DNA of 64,000 nucleotides. It comes from Pseudomonas iridis. GTDB lineage: Bacteria > Pseudomonadota > Gammaproteobacteria > Pseudomonadales > Pseudomonadaceae. The stretch covers positions 1-64,000 of the forward strand of contig NZ_JACXXO010000010.1 of NCBI RefSeq assembly GCF_017980685.1, read 5' to 3'. A program made the translations under genes and the position numbers. Positions 39,347 through 48,864 of the stretch are shown here, in pieces. Under the pieces are notes generated by a model, which did not search any database, was not told the DNA's origin, and saw only the letters and a list, made by a program, of their open reading frames with translations. The stretch's first letter is position 1, and each line of letters opens with the position of its first letter.

Positions 39347-42300
39347 TCATTCTGAAATAGCGGATGAGTCGATCGACATGTCTGAACCTTCCGTTTCTGT
39401 GGAAGCGGATGTCGACTCGGACGGCGTCGGAACTCGCTGTGTTTGTCGCTCTGCCAATGCGGCAATTCTTCTGAGTCGATAACTTTCCAGGTGTTGCGCA
39501 CTGTGCGCAGATAGCGGATTACCGCTGAAATCGAACTCGGTAGTCCTGGCGTTCCAGAAGTTTTCGGGCAACTCGACAATGGCGTTATTGGAGAAATTGA
39601 CGTACTCCAGGCGCTCCACGGGGAGCGCGAGCGGTGGTTCGCTGATGCCGGTGTTGCTCAGATCCAGCCAGGACAGCTGCTCCAGGCGGCTAAGATCGGG
39701 GCTGAGGCCTAGCGGGTTGTCTCTCAGGATCAGTGTGTTGAGATTGCTCCTGGTGGCCAGCATTTCAACGCTGGCTGGGGTGAGCGTGATGTGGCAGCCC
39801 GACAGGCTCAATGCGGTGAGTTTTTCCATGGACGACACGACCGCTGCAACGTCGTTGAGCTGATAACCCTGAATCGCCAGCTTCTCTGCGTTAGGAAACA
39901 GCTTCAGAAACTCACCGAGACGCGACGGCGCGCCAGACCCGTTCACCAGGAAGACAGTGCGCACATGTGCGAAGTCTGCTGTAAGTGTGGGCAGATCCCC
40001 GCTCACGGGGACGTCGGGGTTGAATTCGAATTCGTTTTGCCCCTGTGTAACGATCCGGCGCCAGCATTTTTCCAGACTTTGCTTGAGCGACTGCCTGTTG
40101 GCTTGTTCCTGTCGCAGGGCGTCGCCCGTCAGTGGACTGCGGCTGGCCGGATGCAGCGGTGTCTCGTTGGCCCATAGATCGAGCTCGTGTGTCAGCGTGG
40201 CGAGTTCAGTGGTGCGGCGCACCAGTTCGACATGACCATCAGCCAGCGTGCCGGGCAAACTGTAGACAAGCTCGTTGATTTGGCTGTCAGTCAAATCTGG
40301 GTAAAGCGTAAGGGCCAATTCCCTGTCCATGGCTTCGACCGGCACGCTGAATGTGTAGCCACTGGTCTGGTAGCAGACTTTGATCCGTTCCCGCGCAACT
40401 GCCGAGATCGGGTTGTCATGCAAGTCGATACTCTGGGCGACGTCGGCGGGCAGGTTGAGCAGTTCATCGGGCAGTTCGCTGATGTTGTTCTCATTGAGCA
40501 TTACGTCCTCCAGATTGGGCAGGCTGGAGAGTCCGGGCGGTATACGGTCGATCGAGGTTTTGGAGAGATCCAGGAACATCATTTCCGGCAGCGCCGAGAC
40601 GTCTGGCACTTCGACCAATGGGTTGTTGTGAAGATCCAGTGCCCGGAGTTGCGACAGTGAAGAGAGCGCAGCTTGCCCCTCTGCATCGAAGACGATGCCG
40701 CAACTACTGAGCACCAGCGATTTGAGCGTAGGCATCCGATTGAGCGCCGGGGGAATCCGCCCCAAAGCGAAGGTGCGCAGCTCCAATGCCTGTAGCCTGC
40801 GGAAGCCACTCAGAAAGCCATCAGACACTTTCAGCGCATCGTTGCCCAGCAACGAGAGCTGGGCGACATGACTGAAATCAGCAGTCAGCGTCGGCATGTC
40901 GCCGGAAAACCTGAGTTCGGCAACGAAGATGTTGGAGCGAATTTCAGGTTTATCGATATGTCGGCTGCGCCAGAAAGTCTGCAACTCTCGGCTGAAATCC
41001 GTCCTGGCAAAATGCTGTGTGGCTCTCTCGAATGCATCGAGGAAACGACCCGTGCTCGGGTCGCGCGGGGGAATGCGTTCGGCCCACTGCGCGAGGTCAC
41101 TGATCATCGTCGCTATCTCGGCTTCCCAACGCAGCAGTTGAGCGCTGCCAGCCGCCAGCGAGCCGGGCAGGGAATAGATCATGTGGACGGCGTCTTTGGT
41201 CTTCAGTGCTGGAAACAGTGCCTTGGCTTTGGCGATATCCGCCCTCTCGGGGAACACGCCGAAATTGTTGAGGGCGTGGTAATGCCCCTTGATTCGATTG
41301 CGACTGCTCGCAGACAGCGGGTTGCCCGCCAGGTTGATGCCATCGGCAAGCTCGGGAAGGACCTCAAAAAAGGTGTCGGGCAGTTCGACGATACGGTTGC
41401 CATCAAGCCGGACATCGCGCAGGTTGGGATGGTCGGTGAGCCCGTCCGGCAAGCCGGAAATACCGGTATTGGAAAGGCGAAGATCATTGAGCTGCGGCAT
41501 TGTCTCCACGTCAGGCGCGCCCCCCAGCGGGTTGTTGCGCAGATCAAGCAGCTCAAGTTCACTCAATGATTCCAGAGCGCTCTGCCCGTCGGCGGTCAAC
41601 GTAATGCCGCAATTTATCAGCGACAGCTCCTTGAGTTCTGTCAGGCGAGTGAGATTGTCCGGCATTTGACCCAGCGCGAAATCGCGCATTTCCACCACTT
41701 GCGCGTAGGGGAAGTGCTCTAGAAAGCCGCCAACTTCAGTGATGCCCGGATTGCCGGTGAAATCCACCGTCAAAACGTGACTGAAGTCGACCGTCAACCT
41801 TGGCATATCTCCCGAAAAGCCCAGGTTCGCTTCGAAGAAGTCGTTACGCGTGCCGGTGCCGTCCGAGCGGCTTTCCCAGAATCGTAAAATCTGCTCGCGA
41901 AAGTCCTCTCGCGCCCTGAAGTCATTGAGAAAATCCACGGGCGTGCGAGCTTCGCCGGTCACTGGGTGATGCGTCGAGCCTTGGGTGGTCCACGCAGAGA
42001 GATCCGCCCTCAGGGTTTCCCGCTCCGCTTGCCAATGTTGCAGTTGAATCCTGCCCTCCGCCAGGGTGCCGGGCAGGGCGTAGATCATGTTGCTCGCATC
42101 CTGCACGTCGAGTGACGGAAACAGCTCTCTGGCCAGTTCGACATCGGCGGTGTCTGCTGACACTTCGAAGTCATGGCTGGTCTCGCGGAAGTAGGTTTTT
42201 ATCCGGTTACGCGATTCGGTTGAAAGCGGATTATCAGCAAAGTCGAATCCTCGTGTACGGTCCAGCGGTAGCTTGAAAATCGCTTCCGGCAACTCCGTGA

Positions 42301-45300
42301 TGAAGTTGTCGCGCAGAACCGCGATGTGCAGTTCGGGAAGATCAAGCAGCCTGGGCGGGAGTTCGTTGATGCCGGTCAGGGACAGATCGATGCTCGTGAG
42401 CATGGGCAAAAGATTCAAATCAAACAGGGCGCCTAATGGGTTGTCGCTCAGCTCCAGGATCTCGATCTGGTTCATCTTCAGCAAGGCTGCCTGGTTTTCA
42501 GGCGTGAGTACGAAGCCGCAGCTCTTGAGCTCCAGTGCGGTGAGCCGGGGCAGGTCGAGGGTTGGCAGAAAATCCGGCTCCAGATCGAAAGAACGCAGCT
42601 CCAGAATGGTCAGACTCTTGAACCGTTGCAGGAACGGTGACATTGCCGTAATGCTCTTGTTGCCGTTAAACGTCAATCGGTTCACATGGCTGAAGTCTGC
42701 GCTGAGCACAGGCATGTCACCCATGAACTCAAGGGTCGCCGCTAAATGGCTGTCTCTGGCTCCGGGCTGGCGAGGCGACCTGTTGCGCCAGAAGTGTTCC
42801 ATTTTGTCGGCGAAGTCCTCCCTCGCCAGATGCTCACTGACCTGCTCGTTGAGATTCAAGGGTTGGCCATGGGAAGCCGAGTGCTCTGGAATCCGGGTTT
42901 TCCATTGAGCAAGCTCAGTGCGTAATTGCGTGACCTCTGCCTCCCAGTTGGCGAGTTGGCTTCGGCCTTCGGCCAGGGTGCCGGGCAACTTGTAGAGCAG
43001 GTCATTCGCTTGCTCAGCGCTCAGCGCTGGAAACAGTTCGGTGGTGCGATGAATATCCGCCTGTTCGATCGTGACGCCGAAATTTTTCTGCATTCGGTTG
43101 AAGAGGGTTTTGACCGACTCCCGACTGGCGGCGGATAGCGGGTTGTTGGTAAAGCTCAGTTGCCCGGTCAAATAGTGCGATGAGGTCAGCAACTCTTCGG
43201 GTATTTCAGTGATCTGGTTGCCATCGAACTTGCCGGTAAACAGGTTCGGATGGTCGAGCAATCCCGGGGGCGTGGTGGCGATGCCGGTATTGTCGAGGTT
43301 GAGGTAGTGCAAGGCAGGCAGAGTGCTGATGTCGGGCGGCACGCCCAGCGGGTTGTCTTGCAAATCAAGGATCGAAAGCTGTTCCATGGGCGGGAAGCCA
43401 GCGGAGTCCGCAGTCGAAAGCCTTATGCCGCAGTTGCGCAGCGCCAGATGCTGCAGGTTCGGCATGTGGGCAAAGCTCTGCGGTAAATCGGGCACGTTCA
43501 GGTCATGCATGTCGAGGTAGCGCAGGGACGGGAAATGCTGCAGAAAACGCTCAACACCGCGTGTACCGGCGCTGCCCTTGAAGGACAGCATGGTGACATG
43601 GCTGAAATCGGCATGCAGCGTCGGCAGTTCTCCCGACACCGGCTCCAGAATCTGCAGCATGTAGGTGTCGGCCCCTCCTGGTTCTCTACGCCAGCAACCC
43701 TCTACGGCTTTCATGAACAGCGCACGGTTCTGCGCGGCGGCCCGGCGCTGGATGTTGGTCAGTGCTACCCCGGTGTCCGGGTCATTCACAGGCGCCTCGT
43801 TCTTCCAGCGCCGCAGGTCATCCTTGAGTCGGCTGAATTCCGTCCGCAAGCGCGACAGTTCATTGCTCAGCCCGGCTCGATCATGCTGAAACCGCGCTGC
43901 GAATGCCCGTGCATCTTCAGGTGTATAGGTCGGAAAAATCGCCCGTACCCGTTCTACATCCGTTGCTGCGGCAGCCGGCGCGACAAAGGAATAAGCCGCA
44001 TCAATTCCGGCGCTGCCACTACGGCCACCGCGCCCCACAAGCCGCAGCGTGTCCACGGTCGGTTCCGGGATCGGCACAGGAGAAATCGCGAGGCGCAACT
44101 CGCTTCGCTCCATCGGCCGCTTGCGGATCGCTGCCTTGAGGCTGTCGCCCTGACCGATCTGGACACTCAGGTTTTGGCGTTCGCTGTCGGGCAGGGCGTA
44201 GAGAATGCCGGAGTACAGATCGGTCGCTGAATGCAGTTCCTGACCTCGCTCGTCATAGGGTTGATAAGTGCCGTCGCTTTGCCGCACCAGGACTTTTTGA
44301 GCGGGCGCCTCCACGCTTCCGGTGCTGTCGACTAATCGTCCTTCGTAATGCCCGTCACGAATCTCCAGTCGCACCTCACCGCTCCAGCCGGGCAGACGTT
44401 TAAGGCTGTGCAGTGCCAGGGTGTCGGTATCCGGGCTGTTGACCGAGTCCAGCACCAGCCCCTCGTAGGCGCGGGTGACACGCAGCTCCTGATTGGCCAG
44501 TTGCATGAGCGCCTGTTGGCGTGGGGGCAACTGACCTTCGCTGATTTGCACCAACTCTTCTCCGGTCGCGGTGCCGAGCAGTTCGCGCGTGACGCTGGCG
44601 GGCAATCCTGAATCGTGTTGTGCGAGCAGGTTGGCCAGCGGATCGTCATTGCGCTGAAGCGCGTCGTAGCGGGATTCGAAGATTGAAGTTCGCTGCTGTG
44701 TGGCGATCTCTGCCAGCTGCTGTCTCAACTTCTGGCTTCGCACATCCAGCGCCAGTGTCGGGCCGGCGAACGACTCGCCGAGCAGGGCCTTGGCTTGCTG
44801 TTCGTCGAGCAAGGAGAGCAGGGTCTTGAGCAGGTCGCCGTCCTTGAGGCTGCCTTGGGCAAGGGTTGTCAGCGGCAGGCTCTCATCGCTGGACGACTGC
44901 CAGACGAGTTCGCCCGCAGGGTCGAGCAGGCGCAAGCGCTGGCCCTTCGGCCAACGACCCTGTTCGGTCAACAGTTGTAACTGCAGAACAGGATCAGCGC
45001 GTAAATACGCCTCGGGCGATTCGCTGTGTAAATCATCGGCAAAGCGTTGCAGGTCCTGATCGATCCTGAAGCGCTGGATGCTGTCCGCCAGCAGCGGTGG
45101 AACCGTTTCCTGATCGACGTGCATGGTGCGCAGCACTTCTTCGTCGAGGCCGCTGACCTGCAGAATCGTTTCTCGTTGGGCGGCTGAAAACGACTCGACC
45201 GAATGGCCGATGCGGCGCAGCGCCGTCGGTCTGTCCCACGTCAGCGGTTGTTCGATTTCGCTGTGCCAGGCGCCTTCGCCGTTATGGCGAACCCAGGGTT

Positions 45301-47134
45301 GATAGGCGTCGGCCTGGGTCGGGTGGGCAATCCGGTATTCACCGGCATCGGGTGTTTCGCTCACGGCAAAATGCGCGTTATCAAGGGGCAGCAGTTGACG
45401 GCCCTCGTGTGCGTGCAGGCCCAGTTCATTCGGTGCGGAATTTGCGGCGGGAGACGCTGTGTGCTCGTACCGGGTCAGGTTCGGCTCCCAGTATTTGGTC
45501 TGGCCGCCGGGCATTTGCACAGGTTTGAAACGGTCGATGAACTCGACGATTTCCGCGGGCAGGACTTTGCGGAACTCACCGGCGCCAATCGCCCCGCCGA
45601 TGGCGAAAGTGCCTAACTGCACCAGCGATTCGAGGGTTCCCATCAGGTAGGTGAACGCTTCGGTGGTTCGGCCTTGCGCCCAGGCAATGATCCCCTCGAA
45701 CACTTCGTCGAGCAGTTGATAAGCCATGTAAGCCATCATCAGTTCGCCGAGGCCGGGCACGAACGGCGCGATGATGAACGCGACCGTCTGCAGGATCGTC
45801 GAGACAATGTTGACGACCGAGTCCCAGAACGCCCAGCGCACTTTCTGATCAACCGTTGCCGTGGGCACTGCGATGATCGCCGCATCGTTGAGGATCTTGT
45901 TCAGCTTGCTCTGGTAGAGGTGCTGCCACAGTGGAGCGCTGATCGGCGTGACGGTCAGTTGCAGTTTGGGCTGCTCAAGTGGGGTCTCGCGCCAGGGCGG
46001 CTCGCTGCTGCCGGCGACCGGTTCGTGCCATTTTATCTCGCTCAGGCGTGCGTTCAGCGTGGCGAAGAACACGCCGCGCTGTTCGAGATTGACGAACCGG
46101 CTGAAGAATTTCTGGTAATCACTGGAGCGCAGTTGTCGCGTCAGTTCGGTGTACATCTCGGCGGGCGAGGCATATTCCTTGACCGGATGCTCCGGGTCAT
46201 CCGGTATGTAGGCCACAACACGCGCCGACGTTCGCGGCTCGAGCAACTCGGGCGCAAAGACGACGATGCCGGTCAGGGGCGTTTCCAGCATCGACAGGTC
46301 CTGGCATTTCAATGCTGGCCGATCACCTGGCGCGACTGGCGCTGCATCGAGCAGCGCTTCTATCCGCAGGAAATAGTCCTCGCTGATGTCACCGCTCATC
46401 CGTGCCCATTGCAGCGCGGCCTGCATCGCGGCCTTCTGGCTTGCGTCGATTTTATGTCGCAGTACCGCCGCCGCGACGGGATGGCTGGAGCCAAGGGCTT
46501 CCCGCAGGTAGGTCTGGTATCGGGCGCCGATATCCAGCTCGCGGCACAGTTTGGTGAACGCCACGATGCTCAGCCTGGCCTTGAGCGAAGGCAGGGTTTC
46601 AAACTGCCCTCTGGCGTCGGGTTGGGTGATGAAGGTCGACTCGGGTTCGTAGGCGTCGTCTTCGGTCTCGGCGAGTTCGAAGTTGTGCAGCGCGGCATCC
46701 AGCAACGAGACCGTCCAGGCGCGAGCCCCGGTTTTGATTGGGAACCACGGCGTCTTCGCGGGAATATAAAGGCGCACGAACGTGGTCCTGACATCCACAT
46801 CCAGATCGAAATTCTCCTTCAGCTCTGCCTTGAGCAGCGGTTCGGCGAAGGCGCTGGCGTCCTGCAGGTGTTCAAGGCGTTTCTCAACATCGTTTTGCGC
46901 GCGCCAATGCGTGGCGTTCAGCGCCATGAGGGCTTGATGCCTGACGTCCGGCTGCGTCTTCAGTTTTGGTGGCAGGAAGGGAGCCTGGCGCCCAAAGGCC
47001 TGGCGCTTGGCGGCCGAAGCGGTGCCGAGCCAGTCAGGGATGCCGGCTATGAGCGGGTGGAAGTGGGCGTCATGTATGTCGTCATAGGGTGGCTTGGGGA
47101 GCTTGGCAGATTGCCGATCAGGGGTTGGGTGCAT
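39347..47134 (-). CDS. Giant modular leucine-rich-repeat, dermonecrotic-toxin-like protein
   Basis: A 2595-residue protein. Residues 1-1065 resemble the DUF6543 'dermonecrotic toxin' N-terminus found in Pseudomonas NEL-type LRR proteins; a hydrophobic region lies at about 435-520 (FIIAPFVPGLGELMMAYMAY). From about residue 1067 there are five tandem modules starting near 1067, 1368, 1672, 1974 and 2278, about 303 residues each. Each module opens FPxL...LPGTLAxGxxxL, has a helical linker with W, then GDxPTLxADFSHV, about eight LRRs (CGI.LT, DNPLG, LPxGLxxLP, NxIxELP) and NPLSxxSRxRI. The C-terminus is only a Ser/Thr-rich tail; I see no NEL domain with its catalytic Cys. No signal peptide. AGGAA precedes the ATG. 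Probably a secreted or delivered toxin; target and route unknown. Confidence 0.8.
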   Translation of the reverse strand: MHPTPDRQSAKLPKPPYDDIHDAHFHPLIAGIPDWLGTASAAKRQAFGRQAPFLPPKLKTQPDVRHQALMALNATHWRAQNDVEKRLEHLQDASAFAEPLLKAELKENFDLDVDVRTTFVRLYIPAKTPWFPIKTGARAWTVSLLDAALHNFELAETEDDAYEPESTFITQPDARGQFETLPSLKARLSIVAFTKLCRELDIGARYQTYLREALGSSHPVAAAVLRHKIDASQKAAMQAALQWARMSGDISEDYFLRIEALLDAAPVAPGDRPALKCQDLSMLETPLTGIVVFAPELLEPRTSARVVAYIPDDPEHPVKEYASPAEMYTELTRQLRSSDYQKFFSRFVNLEQRGVFFATLNARLSEIKWHEPVAGSSEPPWRETPLEQPKLQLTVTPISAPLWQHLYQSKLNKILNDAAIIAVPTATVDQKVRWAFWDSVVNIVSTILQTVAFIIAPFVPGLGELMMAYMAYQLLDEVFEGIIAWAQGRTTEAFTYLMGTLESLVQLGTFAIGGAIGAGEFRKVLPAEIVEFIDRFKPVQMPGGQTKYWEPNLTRYEHTASPAANSAPNELGLHAHEGRQLLPLDNAHFAVSETPDAGEYRIAHPTQADAYQPWVRHNGEGAWHSEIEQPLTWDRPTALRRIGHSVESFSAAQRETILQVSGLDEEVLRTMHVDQETVPPLLADSIQRFRIDQDLQRFADDLHSESPEAYLRADPVLQLQLLTEQGRWPKGQRLRLLDPAGELVWQSSSDESLPLTTLAQGSLKDGDLLKTLLSLLDEQQAKALLGESFAGPTLALDVRSQKLRQQLAEIATQQRTSIFESRYDALQRNDDPLANLLAQHDSGLPASVTRELLGTATGEELVQISEGQLPPRQQALMQLANQELRVTRAYEGLVLDSVNSPDTDTLALHSLKRLPGWSGEVRLEIRDGHYEGRLVDSTGSVEAPAQKVLVRQSDGTYQPYDERGQELHSATDLYSGILYALPDSERQNLSVQIGQGDSLKAAIRKRPMERSELRLAISPVPIPEPTVDTLRLVGRGGRSGSAGIDAAYSFVAPAAAATDVERVRAIFPTYTPEDARAFAARFQHDRAGLSNELSRLRTEFSRLKDDLRRWKNEAPVNDPDTGVALTNIQRRAAAQNRALFMKAVEGCWRREPGGADTYMLQILEPVSGELPTLHADFSHVTMLSFKGSAGTRGVERFLQHFPSLRYLDMHDLNVPDLPQSFAHMPNLQHLALRNCGIRLSTADSAGFPPMEQLSILDLQDNPLGVPPDISTLPALHYLNLDNTGIATTPPGLLDHPNLFTGKFDGNQITEIPEELLTSSHYLTGQLSFTNNPLSAASRESVKTLFNRMQKNFGVTIEQADIHRTTELFPALSAEQANDLLYKLPGTLAEGRSQLANWEAEVTQLRTELAQWKTRIPEHSASHGQPLNLNEQVSEHLAREDFADKMEHFWRNRSPRQPGARDSHLAATLEFMGDMPVLSADFSHVNRLTFNGNKSITAMSPFLQRFKSLTILELRSFDLEPDFLPTLDLPRLTALELKSCGFVLTPENQAALLKMNQIEILELSDNPLGALFDLNLLPMLTSIDLSLTGINELPPRLLDLPELHIAVLRDNFITELPEAIFKLPLDRTRGFDFADNPLSTESRNRIKTYFRETSHDFEVSADTADVELARELFPSLDVQDASNMIYALPGTLAEGRIQLQHWQAERETLRADLSAWTTQGSTHHPVTGEARTPVDFLNDFRAREDFREQILRFWESRSDGTGTRNDFFEANLGFSGDMPRLTVDFSHVLTVDFTGNPGITEVGGFLEHFPYAQVVEMRDFALGQMPDNLTRLTELKELSLINCGITLTADGQSALESLSELELLDLRNNPLGGAPDVETMPQLNDLRLSNTGISGLPDGLTDHPNLRDVRLDGNRIVELPDTFFEVLPELADGINLAGNPLSASSRNRIKGHYHALNNFGVFPERADIAKAKALFPALKTKDAVHMIYSLPGSLAAGSAQLLRWEAEIATMISDLAQWAERIPPRDPSTGRFLDAFERATQHFARTDFSRELQTFWRSRHIDKPEIRSNIFVAELRFSGDMPTLTADFSHVAQLSLLGNDALKVSDGFLSGFRRLQALELRTFALGRIPPALNRMPTLKSLVLSSCGIVFDAEGQAALSSLSQLRALDLHNNPLVEVPDVSALPEMMFLDLSKTSIDRIPPGLSSLPNLEDVMLNENNISELPDELLNLPADVAQSIDLHDNPISAVARERIKVCYQTSGYTFSVPVEAMDRELALTLYPDLTDSQINELVYSLPGTLADGHVELVRRTTELATLTHELDLWANETPLHPASRSPLTGDALRQEQANRQSLKQSLEKCWRRIVTQGQNEFEFNPDVPVSGDLPTLTADFAHVRTVFLVNGSGAPSRLGEFLKLFPNAEKLAIQGYQLNDVAAVVSSMEKLTALSLSGCHITLTPASVEMLATRSNLNTLILRDNPLGLSPDLSRLEQLSWLDLSNTGISEPPLALPVERLEYVNFSNNAIVELPENFWNARTTEFDFSGNPLSAHSAQHLESYRLRRIAALAERQTQRVPTPSESTSASTETEGSDMSIDSSAISE

Positions 47135-47438
47135 CGGGACCGTTCCTTGGTCTGGAAAGGCCCCAGCAAATCAGAGTCATGCGATGGCGGTGCGGTACAT
47201 ATATATACCGCTGGCACCGGGTTGAATTGATATCCTCCCGGGCCTGCCGCAAATCGGCGGCGGCAGTTTAAACTGCGCCTTTGCGACGTTATTTGTCGCA
47301 TTGCCGTAAACCCGGAAAAATCCGGGGTTGGCGCTATAAGAAGTTGTCGCCTGGCGGCAAGGCCGGGCCGATAACTGTCCTTACAATCCCCCCATCGCTC
47401 GCCAGTTTCCGGCGGGTGGCCCTCATCAGGAGACTCCG
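47135..47438. promoter_or_regulatory. Divergent region between the LRR gene and aruC, with two ArgR half-sites
   Basis: TGTCGC-ATTGCCGT-AA (47294-47309) and TGTCGC-CTGGCGGC-AA (47345-47360) both fit the ArgR half-site TGTCGC-N8-AA, 51 bases apart. They lie 80-145 bases before the aruC start, suited to activation of the catabolic operon. A GGCAGTTTAAACTGCGCC dyad is at about 47261-47279. No gene in this stretch. Confidence 0.55.
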
Positions 47439-48659
47439 ATGTCCGTTGAGCACGCTGCGGTACAACGCGCCGATTTCGACCAGGTTATGGTTCCCAACTA
47501 CGCGCCTGCCGCTTTCATTCCGGTGCGTGGCGCCGGTTCCCGCGTCTGGGATCAGGCCGGCCGCGAGCTGATCGACTTCGCCGGCGGTATCGCCGTCAAC
47601 GTATTGGGCCATGCGCATCCGGCGCTGGTCGGTGCCTTGACCGAGCAAGCGAACAAGCTGTGGCACGTTTCCAACGTGTTCACTAACGAGCCAGCCCTGC
47701 GCCTGGCGCACAAGCTGATCGACGCCACGTTCGCCGAGCGCGTGTTCTTCTGCAACTCCGGCGCTGAAGCCAACGAGGCCGCGTTCAAGCTGGCCCGTCG
47801 TGTTGCATTCGACCGTTTTGGCAGCGAGAAATACGAAATCATTGCCGCGCTGAACAGCTTCCACGGCCGTACCCTGTTCACCGTCAACGTCGGTGGCCAG
47901 TCGAAGTACTCCGACGGTTTCGGCCCGAAAATCACCGGTATCACCCACGTTCCTTACAACGATCTGGCTGCCCTCAAGGCTGCCGTTTCCGACAAGACCT
48001 GTGCGGTCGTGCTGGAACCGATTCAGGGCGAGGGCGGCGTGCTGCCGGCCGAGTTGGCTTATCTGCAAGGTGCACGCGAGTTGTGCGATGCGAATGACGC
48101 GCTGCTGGTGTTCGACGAAGTGCAAACCGGCATGGGCCGCAGCGGCAAGCTGTTCGCCTACCAGCATTACGGCGTGACCCCGGACATCCTGACCAGCGCC
48201 AAGAGCCTGGGCGGTGGTTTCCCGATCGCAGCGATGTTGACCACCGAAGCGTTGGCCAAACATCTGGTCGTCGGCACCCACGGCACCACTTACGGCGGCA
48301 ACCCGCTGGCATGTGCTGTCGCGGAAGCGGTGATCGACGTGATCAACACCCCTGAGGTGCTGAACGGCGTCAATGCCAAGCACGACAAGTTCAAGACCCG
48401 TCTGCAGCAGATCGGCGAGAAGTACGGCCTGTTCACTCAGGTGCGTGGCCTCGGTCTGCTGATCGGTTGCGTGCTGAGCGATGCCTGGAAAGGCAAGGCC
48501 AAGGACATCTTCAACGCCGCTGAACAAGAAGGCCTGATGATTCTGCAAGCCGGCCCGGACGTGATCCGTTTCGCCCCGAGCCTGGTGGTGGAAGATGCCG
48601 ATATCGATGCCGGTCTCGACCGCTTTGAACGTGCCGCAGCGAAGTTGACGCAAGCCTGA
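47439..48659 (+). CDS. aruC: Succinylornithine/acetylornithine aminotransferase
   Basis: A 406-residue class III aminotransferase using PLP. Motifs: FVPVRGAGSRVWDQAGRELIDFAGGIAVN-like N-terminus (FIPVRG here), FCNSGAEANEAAFKLAR, LVFDEVQTGMGRSGKLFAYQHYG with the Asp for PLP, and TSAKSLGGGFPIAAM with the Schiff-base lysine near residue 252. In arginine succinyltransferase catabolism it converts N2-succinylornithine to succinylglutamate semialdehyde; in Pseudomonas the same enzyme also serves acetylornithine in biosynthesis. CAGGAG precedes the ATG. First gene of the aru cluster, with ArgR half-sites upstream. A REP pair separates it from aruF. Confidence 0.95.
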   Translation: MSVEHAAVQRADFDQVMVPNYAPAAFIPVRGAGSRVWDQAGRELIDFAGGIAVNVLGHAHPALVGALTEQANKLWHVSNVFTNEPALRLAHKLIDATFAERVFFCNSGAEANEAAFKLARRVAFDRFGSEKYEIIAALNSFHGRTLFTVNVGGQSKYSDGFGPKITGITHVPYNDLAALKAAVSDKTCAVVLEPIQGEGGVLPAELAYLQGARELCDANDALLVFDEVQTGMGRSGKLFAYQHYGVTPDILTSAKSLGGGFPIAAMLTTEALAKHLVVGTHGTTYGGNPLACAVAEAVIDVINTPEVLNGVNAKHDKFKTRLQQIGEKYGLFTQVRGLGLLIGCVLSDAWKGKAKDIFNAAEQEGLMILQAGPDVIRFAPSLVVEDADIDAGLDRFERAAAKLTQA

Positions 48660-48724
48660 TAAACCCTTCGGCGCCTGAGCATCTCGGGCGTCGATCAAAT
48701 TTTTTGATACCGGGCTAATTCCAT

Positions 48725-48815
48725 TGTGGGAGCGAGCCTGCTCGCGAAGAGGGCGTGTCAGTCAACATTTTTGCTGACAGATAGACCGCTTTCGCGAGCA
48801 GGCTCGCTCCCACAA
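48725..48815. repeat. REP pair, GCGAGCCTGCTCGCG type
   Basis: TGTGGGAGCGAGCCTGCTCG at about 48727 is inverted as CGAGCAGGCTCGCTCCCACA ending about 48815. Same class as the pair at 56314. It lies inside the aru cluster between aruC and aruF. Confidence 0.85.
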
Positions 48816-48864
48816 TATCCGGTGTTTTTTCAGTAAATTTTTATAAATAGAAAGGAGTGACACC

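Noticed and set aside
45674..47230. Open frame of 518 codons on the + strand
   Set aside because: Entirely antisense to the LRR gene; codon content is a GC-bias shadow with no recognisable domain.
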